Shown piece after piece: positions 9,441 to 17,805 of a stretch of 64,000 nt of DNA. The notes beneath the pieces are model-generated. The model did no database searches and was not told where the DNA came from. It saw only the letters and a program-made list of their open reading frames with translations. Source of the DNA: Ornatilinea apprima (GTDB lineage Bacteria > Chloroflexota > Anaerolineae > Anaerolineales > Anaerolineaceae); contig NZ_LGCL01000016.1 of assembly GCF_001306115.1 (NCBI RefSeq), forward strand, positions 1 through 64,000, in the 5' to 3' direction. The stretch's first letter is position 1, and the number at the start of each line of letters is the position of its first letter. A program made the position numbers and the translations under genes.

Positions 9441-10433
9441 TTACACCTCTCGTCTCGCCAACTTACGCGCCGCCTCGACAATATTTTCCACCTGGGGAAC
9501 CGTATGGTATTCCAGCGTACGATTGTACGGCACAGGCATATCACGCCCGGCCAGGCGAACAATGGGGGCGTCTAAATAATCAAAGGCTTCTGATTCAGAA
9601 ATCACACCAGCCAACTCGCCGCCAAAACCACCGGTCTTCACCGCTTCGTGAACGATCAGAACCTTACCCGTTTTCTTCACGGAAGCAATAATCGCGTCCT
9701 TATCCAGGGGTTTGAGGGTGCGCAGGTCAATCACCTCCACGTCAATGCCTTCCTGAGCCAGCTGTTCGGCGGCTTCGAGAGAGCGTTTGACCATGATGGA
9801 GTAGGTGATGATGGTAAGGTCACGGCCGGCACGCTTGATATCGGCTTTGCCGAGCGGGATGGTATAAGGTTCTTCGGGCACCTCACCTTTGGTTTTATAC
9901 AGCAGTTTGGCTTCCAGGAAGAGCACCGGGTTGTCATCTCGAATGGACTCAATCAGCAGGCCCTTCGCTTCCGCGGGGGTTGCAGGCGCTACAACTTTGA
10001 TGCCGGGCACGTGCACAAACCAGTTTTCCAGGCTTTGCGAGTGCTGCTCAGCCGCGCCAGTGCCAGAGCCCATCGGCGTGCGCATCACGAGCGGAACGGT
10101 GGCCTTGCCGCCAAACATGAAGCGGATTTTGGCCGCCTGATTGACCAACTGCTCGGACGCTAGGGTGATGAAATCCATGAACATGATCTCACCCACCGGG
10201 CGCATACCGGTGAGCGCCGCGCCGGTGATGGCACCAGCAATGCCCAGCTCGCTAATGGGCGTGTCGATAACGCGGTCTTCACCAAATTCTTGCAGCAGGC
10301 CCAGGGTTACCCCAAACGCGCCGCCATACACACCAATATCTTCCCCCATCAGAAAAACGCGTTCATCGCGCTGCATTTCCTGGCGCAGCGCCTCGCGGAT
10401 TGCCTCTAAATACGTAATTTCTCGGCCGCTCAT
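9441..10433 (-). CDS. pdhB: 2-oxoacid dehydrogenase E1 beta subunit
   Basis: At 330 residues this is the standard length for the thiamine diphosphate-dependent E1beta subunit. Motifs include [47 protein letters not shown] and [31 protein letters not shown], which form the transketolase pyrimidine-binding domain. The transketolase C-terminal domain follows, with [17 protein letters not shown]. It pairs with E1alpha to decarboxylate a 2-oxoacid and acylate the E2 lipoyl arm. The start overlaps the E1alpha stop (ATGA) and has GGAG upstream, consistent with equal translation of the two subunits. Sequence flavour is compatible with either pyruvate or acetoin dehydrogenase. Confidence 0.95.
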   Translation of the reverse strand: MSGREITYLEAIREALRQEMQRDERVFLMGEDIGVYGGAFGVTLGLLQEFGEDRVIDTPISELGIAGAITGAALTGMRPVGEIMFMDFITLASEQLVNQAAKIRFMFGGKATVPLVMRTPMGSGTGAAEQHSQSLENWFVHVPGIKVVAPATPAEAKGLLIESIRDDNPVLFLEAKLLYKTKGEVPEEPYTIPLGKADIKRAGRDLTIITYSIMVKRSLEAAEQLAQEGIDVEVIDLRTLKPLDKDAIIASVKKTGKVLIVHEAVKTGGFGGELAGVISESEAFDYLDAPIVRLAGRDMPVPYNRTLEYHTVPQVENIVEAARKLARREV

Positions 10434-11449
10434 GCGTAAACTCCTTCTTCAATACTTTCCAATGCGGGATCGGCGCAGCCTTCGGCAAATTCAGCGGCTG
10501 CATTAATTTCGGCGTAAGCTGCCTGGCGAATCTGCTCTGCTTCATCGCTGGTAATCACCTTCGACTCGACCAGCCAGTCCGCGAAACGCGTGTTGGGGTC
10601 TTTTGTCTTCCACTCTTCAATTTCCTCTTTGGTGCGGTAGCGGTTGGCATCACTCTTGGAATGACCGCGCCAGCGGTAGGTGATGTTTTCCACCAGGGTG
10701 GGAATGCGTTGGTTGCGGGCGCGATCGACCGCGGTGTTGACTGCATCATAGACCGCCAGTAAGTCATTTCCGTCAACCGTTACGCCCGGAATGCCGTAGC
10801 CAGCGGCGCGGTCCGAAATGCGCGGGATGCGGAACATGCGTTTGAACGAGCCGGACATGCCGTACTGGTTGTTCTCACAGACAAAGACCACCGGTAAATC
10901 ATAGATCGCGGCCATGTTGAGGGCTTCGTGGAACGCGCCTTCGTTGGCAGCGCCGTCACCGAAGAAACAAACAATAACCTTATCCGTCTTTTGAAGCTTG
11001 AGTCCCAGGCCCACACCCACAGCCATCGGGATGCCGCCAGCCACCACGCCGTTGGCGCCCAAATTGCCGCCTTCAACATCGGCGATGTGCATGGAACCGC
11101 CGCGCCCGCGGCAGTATCCGCACTCTTTGCCCAAGAATTCGGCCATCATCAGTTTCAGATCGGCGTTCTTGGCAATACAGTGACCGTGCCCGCGGTGCGT
11201 ACTGAGGATAAGATCATCCTGGCGCAGGGGCAAAATCGACCCCATCGCTGAGGCTTCCATGCCGATGCTCAGGTGCATGGTGCCGTGGATTTTGCCCAGC
11301 ATGTAGAGTTCCTCGGCTTTTTCTTCAAAAGCGCGAATCTTCCACATTTTTTGAAGGGCTTCCACCATGACGTCTTTTGAAAGACTCTTCGTTATTTCTT
11401 TCCTGCGTTTTTCCGATAAAGGCTCATAAATTTGGTTATTTGTGCTCAT
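10430..11449 (-). CDS. pdhA: 2-oxoacid dehydrogenase E1 alpha subunit
   Basis: This 339-residue E1 component carries the thiamine diphosphate motif ([31 protein letters not shown]), the phosphorylation-loop region [10 protein letters not shown] and the substrate-channel sequence [12 protein letters not shown]. Together with the beta subunit it forms the decarboxylase of a pyruvate-, acetoin- or branched-chain-type complex. It is the first gene of the E1alpha-E1beta-E2 operon. A SorC-type regulator gene lies immediately upstream on the same strand. AAGGA lies six bases before the ATG. The exact substrate cannot be fixed from sequence; pyruvate dehydrogenase and acetoin dehydrogenase E1alpha are close relatives. 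Confidence 0.93.
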   Translation of the reverse strand: MSTNNQIYEPLSEKRRKEITKSLSKDVMVEALQKMWKIRAFEEKAEELYMLGKIHGTMHLSIGMEASAMGSILPLRQDDLILSTHRGHGHCIAKNADLKLMMAEFLGKECGYCRGRGGSMHIADVEGGNLGANGVVAGGIPMAVGVGLGLKLQKTDKVIVCFFGDGAANEGAFHEALNMAAIYDLPVVFVCENNQYGMSGSFKRMFRIPRISDRAAGYGIPGVTVDGNDLLAVYDAVNTAVDRARNQRIPTLVENITYRWRGHSKSDANRYRTKEEIEEWKTKDPNTRFADWLVESKVITSDEAEQIRQAAYAEINAAAEFAEGCADPALESIEEGVYA

Positions 11450-11551
11450 AGCGTGTTCCTTTTCATCTTTTATTCCTTTAAGAGTGATCGCCTTACCTTG
11501 CGAAAGTGTAGAACTCGAATACCTCCCATCCAGATTTTTGCCTTCTTGTCA

Positions 11552-11570
11552 CTCCTTGCCAGGCAAGGAG
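11552..11570. promoter_or_regulatory. Perfect 19-bp inverted repeat upstream of pdhA
   Basis: CTCCTTGCC and GGCAAGGAG flank a single central A. The repeat lies between the SorC-type regulator gene (stop at 11585) and pdhA (start at 11449), about 100 bases upstream of pdhA. The symmetry and position suit an operator. It could also fold as a short terminator hairpin, but no U-tract follows on the minus strand. Confidence 0.55.
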
Positions 11571-11584
11571 CGATATTTCTCATG

Positions 11585-12556
11585 CTAGCTTTGCTGGTAG
11601 AGATCAATGACGGCCCGCGCCGTTTTTTCATCAGTTACCAGCGCCTTTACATGCCCGCCGCGGATCGCGGCCACCACCGGCAGCACCTTTTCTTCGGATG
11701 TCGCGATTCCAATCGTCAAGGGAATGCGATCCAGCTCCGGCAGACCAAGGCCAACCACGCGCTGTTCAAACGCGGGGGTTGCTACATTTCCTTGCGGGTC
11801 CAGAATATGGGCCAGAATTTCACCGGTGTTGTTGGGGTCGGCAATCAGGTCCTTCACTTCATCTTCGCGCAGCGAAGTAAAGCGGAAGAAACTGGCCGTT
11901 TCAGGGCGCACCGCGCCAATACCATACAGCGCGATCTGAGCGCCGCGGGCAATATCCAGCACTTCTTTGACCTGGCGCAGTTGAATAAGGTTCTCGCGTT
12001 CCTCAGCGCAGTCGGTGATCGCGGGAGCGTGGAAAGCGTAAGAAGCCGCGCCTAAACGCTGGGCCAGGTCAGCGGCCAGGTTGTTGACATCGGTTTCATA
12101 GCGCCCCTGAACCCCGCCCAGGGCAGGCACAACGGTGATGTTGTCAAAAATTTTGCGGCCGGTAATGTTTTGAACCACTGAGCGAACGCCGTTGCCGCCA
12201 CCCAGGCAAATGGTATCGCCGTCACGGATTTGCTCCATGAGGAAGTTGGCGGCGGCGCGGCCGATAAGCTGTGTGGTCGCTTCGGGGTTTTCAGTGAGAC
12301 AAGGAACGATAATGGCTTTTTTGATTCCGGTGATGGACTGAAATTGCTGTTCCAGGTTGAAAATCGTCTGGAAAGGCGTGCGCAGGACAATCTCGACCAT
12401 GCCCTGCTGACGGGCCTGCTTAAGCAGGCGATTTACTTTGGCCGTTGAAAGCCCCAGCTGCTCGGCAATTTGATATTGGCTGAGGCTCTCAAAATAGTAG
12501 AGCGTCAGCACACTGCTGATCAGGCGGGCGTATTCATAATCTCGAAAATCTTCCAC
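11585..12556 (-). CDS. SorC/DeoR-family sugar-binding transcriptional regulator
   Basis: The protein has an N-terminal helix-turn-helix (LSQYQIAEQLGLSTAKVNRLLKQARQQGMVEI) and a SorC-type effector-binding domain (about 60-320), with the typical phosphosugar-binding segments GGGNGVRSVVQ, GIGAVRPETASFFR and DPQGN. A TTG-initiated reading from 12571 is possible, but GTG 12556 is better placed behind GGGAG, giving 323 residues. It has a strong promoter and a perfect palindrome right downstream, which suggests autoregulation. Its position directly upstream of the E1alpha-E1beta-E2 operon suggests that it also controls that operon. The inducer is unknown; SorC-family effectors are usually sugar phosphates. 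Confidence 0.9.
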   Translation of the reverse strand: MEDFRDYEYARLISSVLTLYYFESLSQYQIAEQLGLSTAKVNRLLKQARQQGMVEIVLRTPFQTIFNLEQQFQSITGIKKAIIVPCLTENPEATTQLIGRAAANFLMEQIRDGDTICLGGGNGVRSVVQNITGRKIFDNITVVPALGGVQGRYETDVNNLAADLAQRLGAASYAFHAPAITDCAEERENLIQLRQVKEVLDIARGAQIALYGIGAVRPETASFFRFTSLREDEVKDLIADPNNTGEILAHILDPQGNVATPAFEQRVVGLGLPELDRIPLTIGIATSEEKVLPVVAAIRGGHVKALVTDEKTARAVIDLYQQS

Positions 12557-12598
12557 CACCAGCTCCCACAACCAATATACATGAAATAAATATCACTA

Positions 12599-12616
12599 AA
12601 TGAAATATATTTCATT
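12599..12616. promoter_or_regulatory. Palindromic operator of the SorC-type regulator
   Basis: AATGAAATATATTTCATT is a perfect 18-bp palindrome. It begins just downstream of the -10 box of the promoter at 12625-12653, so it would cover the transcription start. An imperfect second copy (ATGAAATAAATATCA) lies at 12581-12595. Confidence 0.75.
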
Positions 12617-12624
12617 CATAATCC

Positions 12625-12653
12625 ATTTTAATCATCCCAACGCGAAATGTCAA
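12625..12653 (-). promoter_or_regulatory. Sigma70 promoter of the SorC-type regulator
   Basis: On the minus strand, TTGACA and TAAAAT are separated by exactly 17 bases. The predicted start is near 12618, about 60 bases before the GTG start codon, and falls at the edge of the palindromic operator. Confidence 0.75.
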
Positions 12654-12730
12654 CCGGAGTTGCACAAACGTGCGGGTAGAATCTGGGACGGTTAAGCTTA
12701 AAATTTTTGCGGAATAGAGGGGAGAATAGA

Positions 12731-13522
12731 TCAGCCGCGAAAGAGCGAGCGTTCAGACAGAACGCGGGTTTTGGCCCCAGGGCTGATATAAGTGGACTTA
12801 TCGGCCGAGTAGATGTTAACCAACCCCATTGAGGAGAGGTTATAGATGATGCGAATCAATTCGGTGCGCTCCATACGGATGGCGTCGCTGAGCTGAATGA
12901 TATCGCGCTGGTTATCAATGAAGTGCAGAGCCTTCCATTCGTAGTAGCCAATGCCGGTCTGGGCTTCTTCAACCTGGGCCAGGTCGGTTTTGCAGATAAT
13001 GGACTGCATGCCGCTGGGCAGATTACTGACGATGTGATCAACTTCGACCACCATTTTTTGGGCCTGCCGCACCACATCGCCGGTGCGCAGGCGGGTAGTT
13101 ACCACATCTTCCGGGGGCTGCTCGCCCTCAAAGAATTCAAAAGTGCGCCGCCGCCAAAAAACCCCATTGACCACCGTTTCGGCATAGTACCGGGTAACGT
13201 ATTGCAGGATCTCCTCGCGCGACACGCCAAAGCGATCCATAAGATGCAGCGAAAAGGCCACATCGGAAAGTTCGCGTTTAAGGCGCAGAAGGTTGAGTCG
13301 CCCTTCAAGGAGTTTGGCGCAAGACACCACCACCGCGTACATGGCGGCTTTTTCTTTGCCAATTTGCGAATAGGTTACGCGGCCGTCTTGAAAATAGACA
13401 GAAAGCGGCTCAGCATAACCGGAGAAATGAAGTTTTCCGGTTTTCTGAGCCAGTTCAATCAGGTCTAAAAGCTGATCGAGGCTTTTTTTGTAAAGACTGC
13501 CAGTAACCACAGACGCAACCAT
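12731..13522 (-). CDS. DUF4388-type protein
   Basis: This 263-residue protein has an N-terminal half (LDQLLDLIELAQKTGKLHFSG...LSVYFQDGRVTYSQIGKEKA) resembling the DUF4388/PatA N-terminal domain. That domain is often found in gliding, chemosensory and regulatory proteins of Chloroflexi, cyanobacteria and deltaproteobacteria. The C-terminal half (about 175-250) looks like a winged-helix region: ALHFIDNQRDIIQLSDAIRMERTELIRIIYNLSSMGLVNI. I chose ATG 13522 because AAGGA lies seven bases upstream. The gene stands alone between the regulator and the O-antigen ligase-like gene. A role in signal integration is an inference from the family; no enzymatic motif is visible. Confidence 0.75.
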   Translation of the reverse strand: MVASVVTGSLYKKSLDQLLDLIELAQKTGKLHFSGYAEPLSVYFQDGRVTYSQIGKEKAAMYAVVVSCAKLLEGRLNLLRLKRELSDVAFSLHLMDRFGVSREEILQYVTRYYAETVVNGVFWRRRTFEFFEGEQPPEDVVTTRLRTGDVVRQAQKMVVEVDHIVSNLPSGMQSIICKTDLAQVEEAQTGIGYYEWKALHFIDNQRDIIQLSDAIRMERTELIRIIYNLSSMGLVNIYSADKSTYISPGAKTRVLSERSLFRG

Positions 13523-13632
13523 AACCAATTCCTTACCATATAATTACTAAACATGATTCTAGCATCTCCCGCGTGAAACTTCCATAAAAATCGAACTGGC
13601 GCTGGTTATCAGATTTGAAAAGGGATGAAAGG

Positions 13633-13658
13633 TAAAGAAATCGGCCTGGTGGCCGATA
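13633..13658 (-). terminator. Terminator after the O-antigen ligase-like gene
   Basis: ATCGGCC (13640-13646) pairs with GGCCGAT (13651-13657) around a four-base loop. On the minus strand it is followed by TTTCTTT. It lies downstream of the gene ending at 13714. Confidence 0.6.
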
Positions 13659-13713
13659 CTTAACTATTGATTCTCGAAGCTTTTTTTTTCACAGTTCCAG
13701 GTGGGCAAAGTGG

Positions 13714-15912
13714 CTATCTGCCGGCCAGATCAGTCCACTCTAAAACAAGCTTTTCCCGTTCTGTTACAAATTCAGGTACAAAGGTGACCAATTGGGGCAC
13801 AAGTTGGTCAATGGTAGAGGGTACCCCAAACACCTCTTTGGCATAGGGCGCGCGCAGAGATGCTCCCATGCCGTACGGCCCCCAGGTTGAGAGCGCCTTC
13901 ACGGCTTGTCGTCCCCATATTACCGCTGATTCCCAATCTTCTTCAGCCGCCGATAATAACGCAGACTGCCAGAAATACTCGGCTCTTTCTTCTGGATCGC
14001 TGTAATAGGCCAGGTCGGCTAAATTCAAATAATGATATGCCTGGTCTACATCTCCTTCTTGGAGCAAGAACGCAGAAAGAGCGATATAATCTACCGCCTT
14101 GCCAGCCCCCGAAGATGCGATTTCGAACAACTCCTGTTTATTAAGCGGATCAGAGCCAGCCTGTCGTGAATAATCCAAAGCTGCATCGGCCCTGATGGAC
14201 GTTTGAAACCAAAACTTAGCCGGGTACAGCCGTGGGCGCAAAGCGAGTGCAGATAAATAGGCCTCATGGGCGTCTTCGGACGCGCCAGACTCCTCCGCGA
14301 TTACCGCCTTGTTCATCCAATAAAGATACGATTTCGAGCTCAGGCGAACTGCCTGTTCGATCTCAGCCTGCGCTGCAGGTATATCTCCCCGCGCTCGGTA
14401 TAAAGCAGCCAGGTTGGCATGGTGCAGTGCCCAATGAGGATCAGCCGCAATGGCCATTTGAAAATGTTGGATGGCTGAATCCAAGTTCTCTTCCCCCAAA
14501 AGATGGCTGTAGGCCAGCCCGGCATGCTGGTGAGCGACTGAAAAAGTAGGCGCGCGCTGCACAGCCACTTCAAAGCGGCTCGCGGCCTGAGAATAGTTGT
14601 TTTGATTAAGCAGATCAATCCCATCGGATAAAGGCTGCAAAACCCAGGGAATATATAACCCTGCCAAAACAACCAACCCACAAAAGACAGCCTTGAAAGT
14701 TTGATAGAAACGGTTGGAGAAGGTAACCGGCTGCAGCGCCGCGCCCAACATCAGCGCCAGGCTGAAGCTGACAAACGGCATGCGGTACAGGCCATCAAAC
14801 ACGCCGTGAACCAGGTAAGCGCACAAAGCGCCTGCCAGCCCCAGCACCCATGGAAATTCTCCTTCCGCCCGGCTCAATTCAGAGCGCAAGGTAGTGAATA
14901 ATTTAGCCAACAGAAAAATCAATGCACACAAACCCATTAAACCCGCGCTGACAAGCACATCCAGGTACTGGTTATGCGCGTGCAAGAAAACCTCTTGTGG
15001 CGGACAAGAATATGTCTTCAACCAAAAAGAGGCATACGTGTTTAACCCATGCCCCAACAGCGGAGATTGTAAAAAAGCTTTCCAGGCCACTGGCCAGAAT
15101 TCTGAGCGGGAAGAAAGGGCCGAGCCATGAGTGGGATGCCGGCTTTGCTGAAGGTACAAAGCCACCAGCGATGCACCCAGCAGAACCAACCCGGCCAGCC
15201 CAACTTTGCTCCAGGCGCTGGTTTGCAAAGATTTCCACCAGGTTTTCCAGACCTGCGGTCGATAATACAAAACGCCCAAAACCAATACTGCAAAACCTGC
15301 CGCCGCCGCTACCCAGGCGCCACGAGAACTGGAAAGGTAGATCAATAAAAAAGCGGAAACAGAATAAGCTCCCCAGGCTGCTCTTTTCCAGGCAAGATTG
15401 GCAAAAAACATCTGGCAGACACCGAACATCATTAAGAGATTCAGGTAAGCCGCGATATTATTCGAACCGTTCAAGCGAAAAGGGATGGAGGGGAACCAAA
15501 TTCCCGGAGAGACTCTCAGCCACTGCAGGTACCAGTTGATCGCGTCCGTCCAGCTCCACAGCATCAATAGACCACCAATTGCCATGACGGCCAGCCGGAT
15601 TTCGTTTTTCCGCTCTAAATTGGCAGAGATAAGGATAATTACAATTCCGGCCCCAATCGTCCAGAGCGTCAGAATGGAACGCAACCGATCATCCGCCCAT
15701 AGGCTGCCCAGACCTAAAGCCAACCATAACACTGCCAAAGGAAATACAAGCAAACTGCTCTTGCGGCCCCAAATAAGAACTGCCGCACTAGCCAATGCCA
15801 ACAAAACCGGATTAAGCCACCCCTGGCTGCCATTTGAAAGCAATACGAGGTAAAACAACAGGCAAAACAACAGAATGGAAGTTACCCCCCGCCATACCCT
15901 ATTCCACTTCAC
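13714..15912 (-). CDS. O-antigen ligase-like membrane protein with TPR tail
   Basis: This 732-residue protein has about eleven hydrophobic segments in residues 10-430, followed by a soluble TPR region (about 445-700; repeats such as AAIQHFQMAIAADPHWALHHANLAALYRARGD). The central loop contains SSSRGAWVAAAAGF and FLQSPLLGHGLNTYASF...HAHNQYLDVLVSAG. These are the hallmarks of the Wzy/WaaL (O-antigen ligase and polymerase) superfamily, including the conserved Arg and His. It probably joins polysaccharide or glycolipid units at the outer face of the membrane. The start is GTG 15912 behind AAGGGG. It is in the same direction as the next membrane protein upstream (23 bases away), so the two are probably one operon. 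Confidence 0.85.
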   Translation of the reverse strand: MKWNRVWRGVTSILLFCLLFYLVLLSNGSQGWLNPVLLALASAAVLIWGRKSSLLVFPLAVLWLALGLGSLWADDRLRSILTLWTIGAGIVIILISANLERKNEIRLAVMAIGGLLMLWSWTDAINWYLQWLRVSPGIWFPSIPFRLNGSNNIAAYLNLLMMFGVCQMFFANLAWKRAAWGAYSVSAFLLIYLSSSRGAWVAAAAGFAVLVLGVLYYRPQVWKTWWKSLQTSAWSKVGLAGLVLLGASLVALYLQQSRHPTHGSALSSRSEFWPVAWKAFLQSPLLGHGLNTYASFWLKTYSCPPQEVFLHAHNQYLDVLVSAGLMGLCALIFLLAKLFTTLRSELSRAEGEFPWVLGLAGALCAYLVHGVFDGLYRMPFVSFSLALMLGAALQPVTFSNRFYQTFKAVFCGLVVLAGLYIPWVLQPLSDGIDLLNQNNYSQAASRFEVAVQRAPTFSVAHQHAGLAYSHLLGEENLDSAIQHFQMAIAADPHWALHHANLAALYRARGDIPAAQAEIEQAVRLSSKSYLYWMNKAVIAEESGASEDAHEAYLSALALRPRLYPAKFWFQTSIRADAALDYSRQAGSDPLNKQELFEIASSGAGKAVDYIALSAFLLQEGDVDQAYHYLNLADLAYYSDPEERAEYFWQSALLSAAEEDWESAVIWGRQAVKALSTWGPYGMGASLRAPYAKEVFGVPSTIDQLVPQLVTFVPEFVTEREKLVLEWTDLAGR

Positions 15913-15934
15913 AATTCACCCCTTCTTGGCAACC

Positions 15935-17740
15935 CTACGCCCGGGCAAATGACAGCCGTTTTTGGATGATTCCTTTTTGATAAAGGCCGAAGAAGATCAT
16001 CCCCAGCCAGCCAACCAGAGACGCATAAAAACCGATTTTTCCGGGCAGCGTGCCGCGGTAAGCGACCCGCGCCTCACCAGCCGAAAGCGCGCCCAGGTCT
16101 ACCGCGACGAGGTGATTGGGGGACTCATACGCGGGCAGGGTCAGCCGGGCTCCGCTGCCATCTGTAATGCGCACCTGATAGCCGGCGTAATAAATGAGGG
16201 GCAGTTCCAATACAGCCGCGTCAGCACCGGAAATTGAGAAACTGAGCTGGTTGCCAGCGCGCTCAAAATCCTTTACCACGGCGCTGCCCCGCAGAACAGT
16301 TACCCCGTCACCACGCTGGCGCAGGAAGACTTCGTCAACCCCTGCTGGAAAATATTCGCGCGCGCCCCCCATAAAGGTACCATTGTAAATAACGCCTTCA
16401 TCTGCCATGAAGTTGTGGTAGCGGTAGTCGCCGTACCGCGGCTCGAAGTAGATTTCCTCATGCACATAAATATCCAGCAAAGGAGAAACCGAAACCAGGC
16501 TGACCAGCGCCAGAAACGCAATCGCCACCGGCTGGATGCTGCCACGGTTTAACTCGGCAAAGATCCAGCCGTTGAGCAGGCAAATGAAAAAGACAGAAAA
16601 GATGAGAAAGCGCCAGGGAAATTGAATGAACGCCAGGGCGCCCGCCTGACGCCACGGGAACAGCACCGTGCTCATAAAAATGGTTGCGCCTAAAATAAGC
16701 AAAGCAACCAGGTAAAACCAGGCCAAACGGTGACTGATCAGCGAGCGGAAGACCAACATACCCGAAACCAGCAGACCAAGCGAAATGATTCCCAGGGTAA
16801 AGGGCATTTCTTCAAAGTCGCCCAGATAATTGGACATGTGAAAAACGAACTCTGAAGAAAAGATCTGCGACGGGTAAGCAGCCATCTGATAGGTAAGTTC
16901 ATTGTCGGTGAGATGCTCAATGGTGTAATCGTGAAAGAACATGTGCTCCACCAGCGGCACAAGAAAACCGGCGCTCAACACTACAGCCGCCAAAGACCAG
17001 GCAACCAGCGGCTTAATCACATTCCAGTTCCACAGGCGGCGAAGATGGAACAGTAGAAAAACGGCCGAGACCATCACCGAGAGCACCAGACCGATCACAT
17101 GCGAATAAGCCAGCCCGGCAAAACCCACCGCGACCCAATACGCTTTGGAGCGGTCACCATAGAGAAGGCTGTAAAACCCGCGGAATAAAAGCGGCAGGAA
17201 AACAAACACCAGGCACTCCCCCACCGCGCTGCGGATAATGATATCCGAAAGCAGGTAAGGACAGGTGATGTAGAGCAGCGCGGTGACCAAAGACTGCTCT
17301 TTGGACGCAGACATATCCATCACCAGTTGGTACATGAAAACGCCGGACAGGCTGAGGGTGATCCACAGGAAGAGCTTAAAGGCGATATCCAGGTCCAGAC
17401 CAAGCATCACAAACGCGCCCGGCACCATTACCGAAAGGGGTGGATAGAAAATGCCCCAACCGTATCCAAAACCGTTGACGGCGTTGGGATAGACTTTCGC
17501 CGGAATCTGACCAGAGTTGATCGCTTCCACAAAGCCCACCACCCTGTTTAAGTGAAGTTCAGTATCGTGCCCGCGAATTAACAGCTCGGGGTTGAGGAAA
17601 GGCAGCATCAGAATGAGCGCGAAAACAGGCAGGACCAACCAGGTGAACTTTTCAAAGGGGATGGATTGAAATTTTTTCATGAACGCAATCTGGCCTTTTC
17701 GGATTGAGGATAACATGCGAATCTTAACACAGAATTGCAT
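15935..17740 (-). CDS. Polytopic membrane protein, PTPS-related/YfhO-like
   Basis: The open frame encodes up to 601 residues. The hydrophobic N-terminal segment FTWLVLPVFALILMLPFL suggests a start at ATG 17680 or 17716; none has a strong ribosome binding site. The sequence after the first membrane span, RGHDTELHLNRVVGFVEAINSGQIPAKVYPNAVNGFGYGWGIFYPPLS, is characteristic of the 6-pyruvoyl-tetrahydropterin synthase-related membrane proteins, which resemble glycosyltransferase-C enzymes. About ten further membrane spans follow. A C-terminal extracytoplasmic beta-sandwich (about 440-570) ends with a last span. A lipid-linked sugar transferase role is an inference. It is probably cotranscribed with the O-antigen ligase-like gene. 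Confidence 0.8.
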   Translation of the reverse strand: MQFCVKIRMLSSIRKGQIAFMKKFQSIPFEKFTWLVLPVFALILMLPFLNPELLIRGHDTELHLNRVVGFVEAINSGQIPAKVYPNAVNGFGYGWGIFYPPLSVMVPGAFVMLGLDLDIAFKLFLWITLSLSGVFMYQLVMDMSASKEQSLVTALLYITCPYLLSDIIIRSAVGECLVFVFLPLLFRGFYSLLYGDRSKAYWVAVGFAGLAYSHVIGLVLSVMVSAVFLLFHLRRLWNWNVIKPLVAWSLAAVVLSAGFLVPLVEHMFFHDYTIEHLTDNELTYQMAAYPSQIFSSEFVFHMSNYLGDFEEMPFTLGIISLGLLVSGMLVFRSLISHRLAWFYLVALLILGATIFMSTVLFPWRQAGALAFIQFPWRFLIFSVFFICLLNGWIFAELNRGSIQPVAIAFLALVSLVSVSPLLDIYVHEEIYFEPRYGDYRYHNFMADEGVIYNGTFMGGAREYFPAGVDEVFLRQRGDGVTVLRGSAVVKDFERAGNQLSFSISGADAAVLELPLIYYAGYQVRITDGSGARLTLPAYESPNHLVAVDLGALSAGEARVAYRGTLPGKIGFYASLVGWLGMIFFGLYQKGIIQKRLSFARA

Positions 17741-17805
17741 TAAAATGAAATCCCGGTCTTCAAATGGCAGGCCGGGGTTATAAAATAAGCGGTTGATTGG
17801 GGGCT

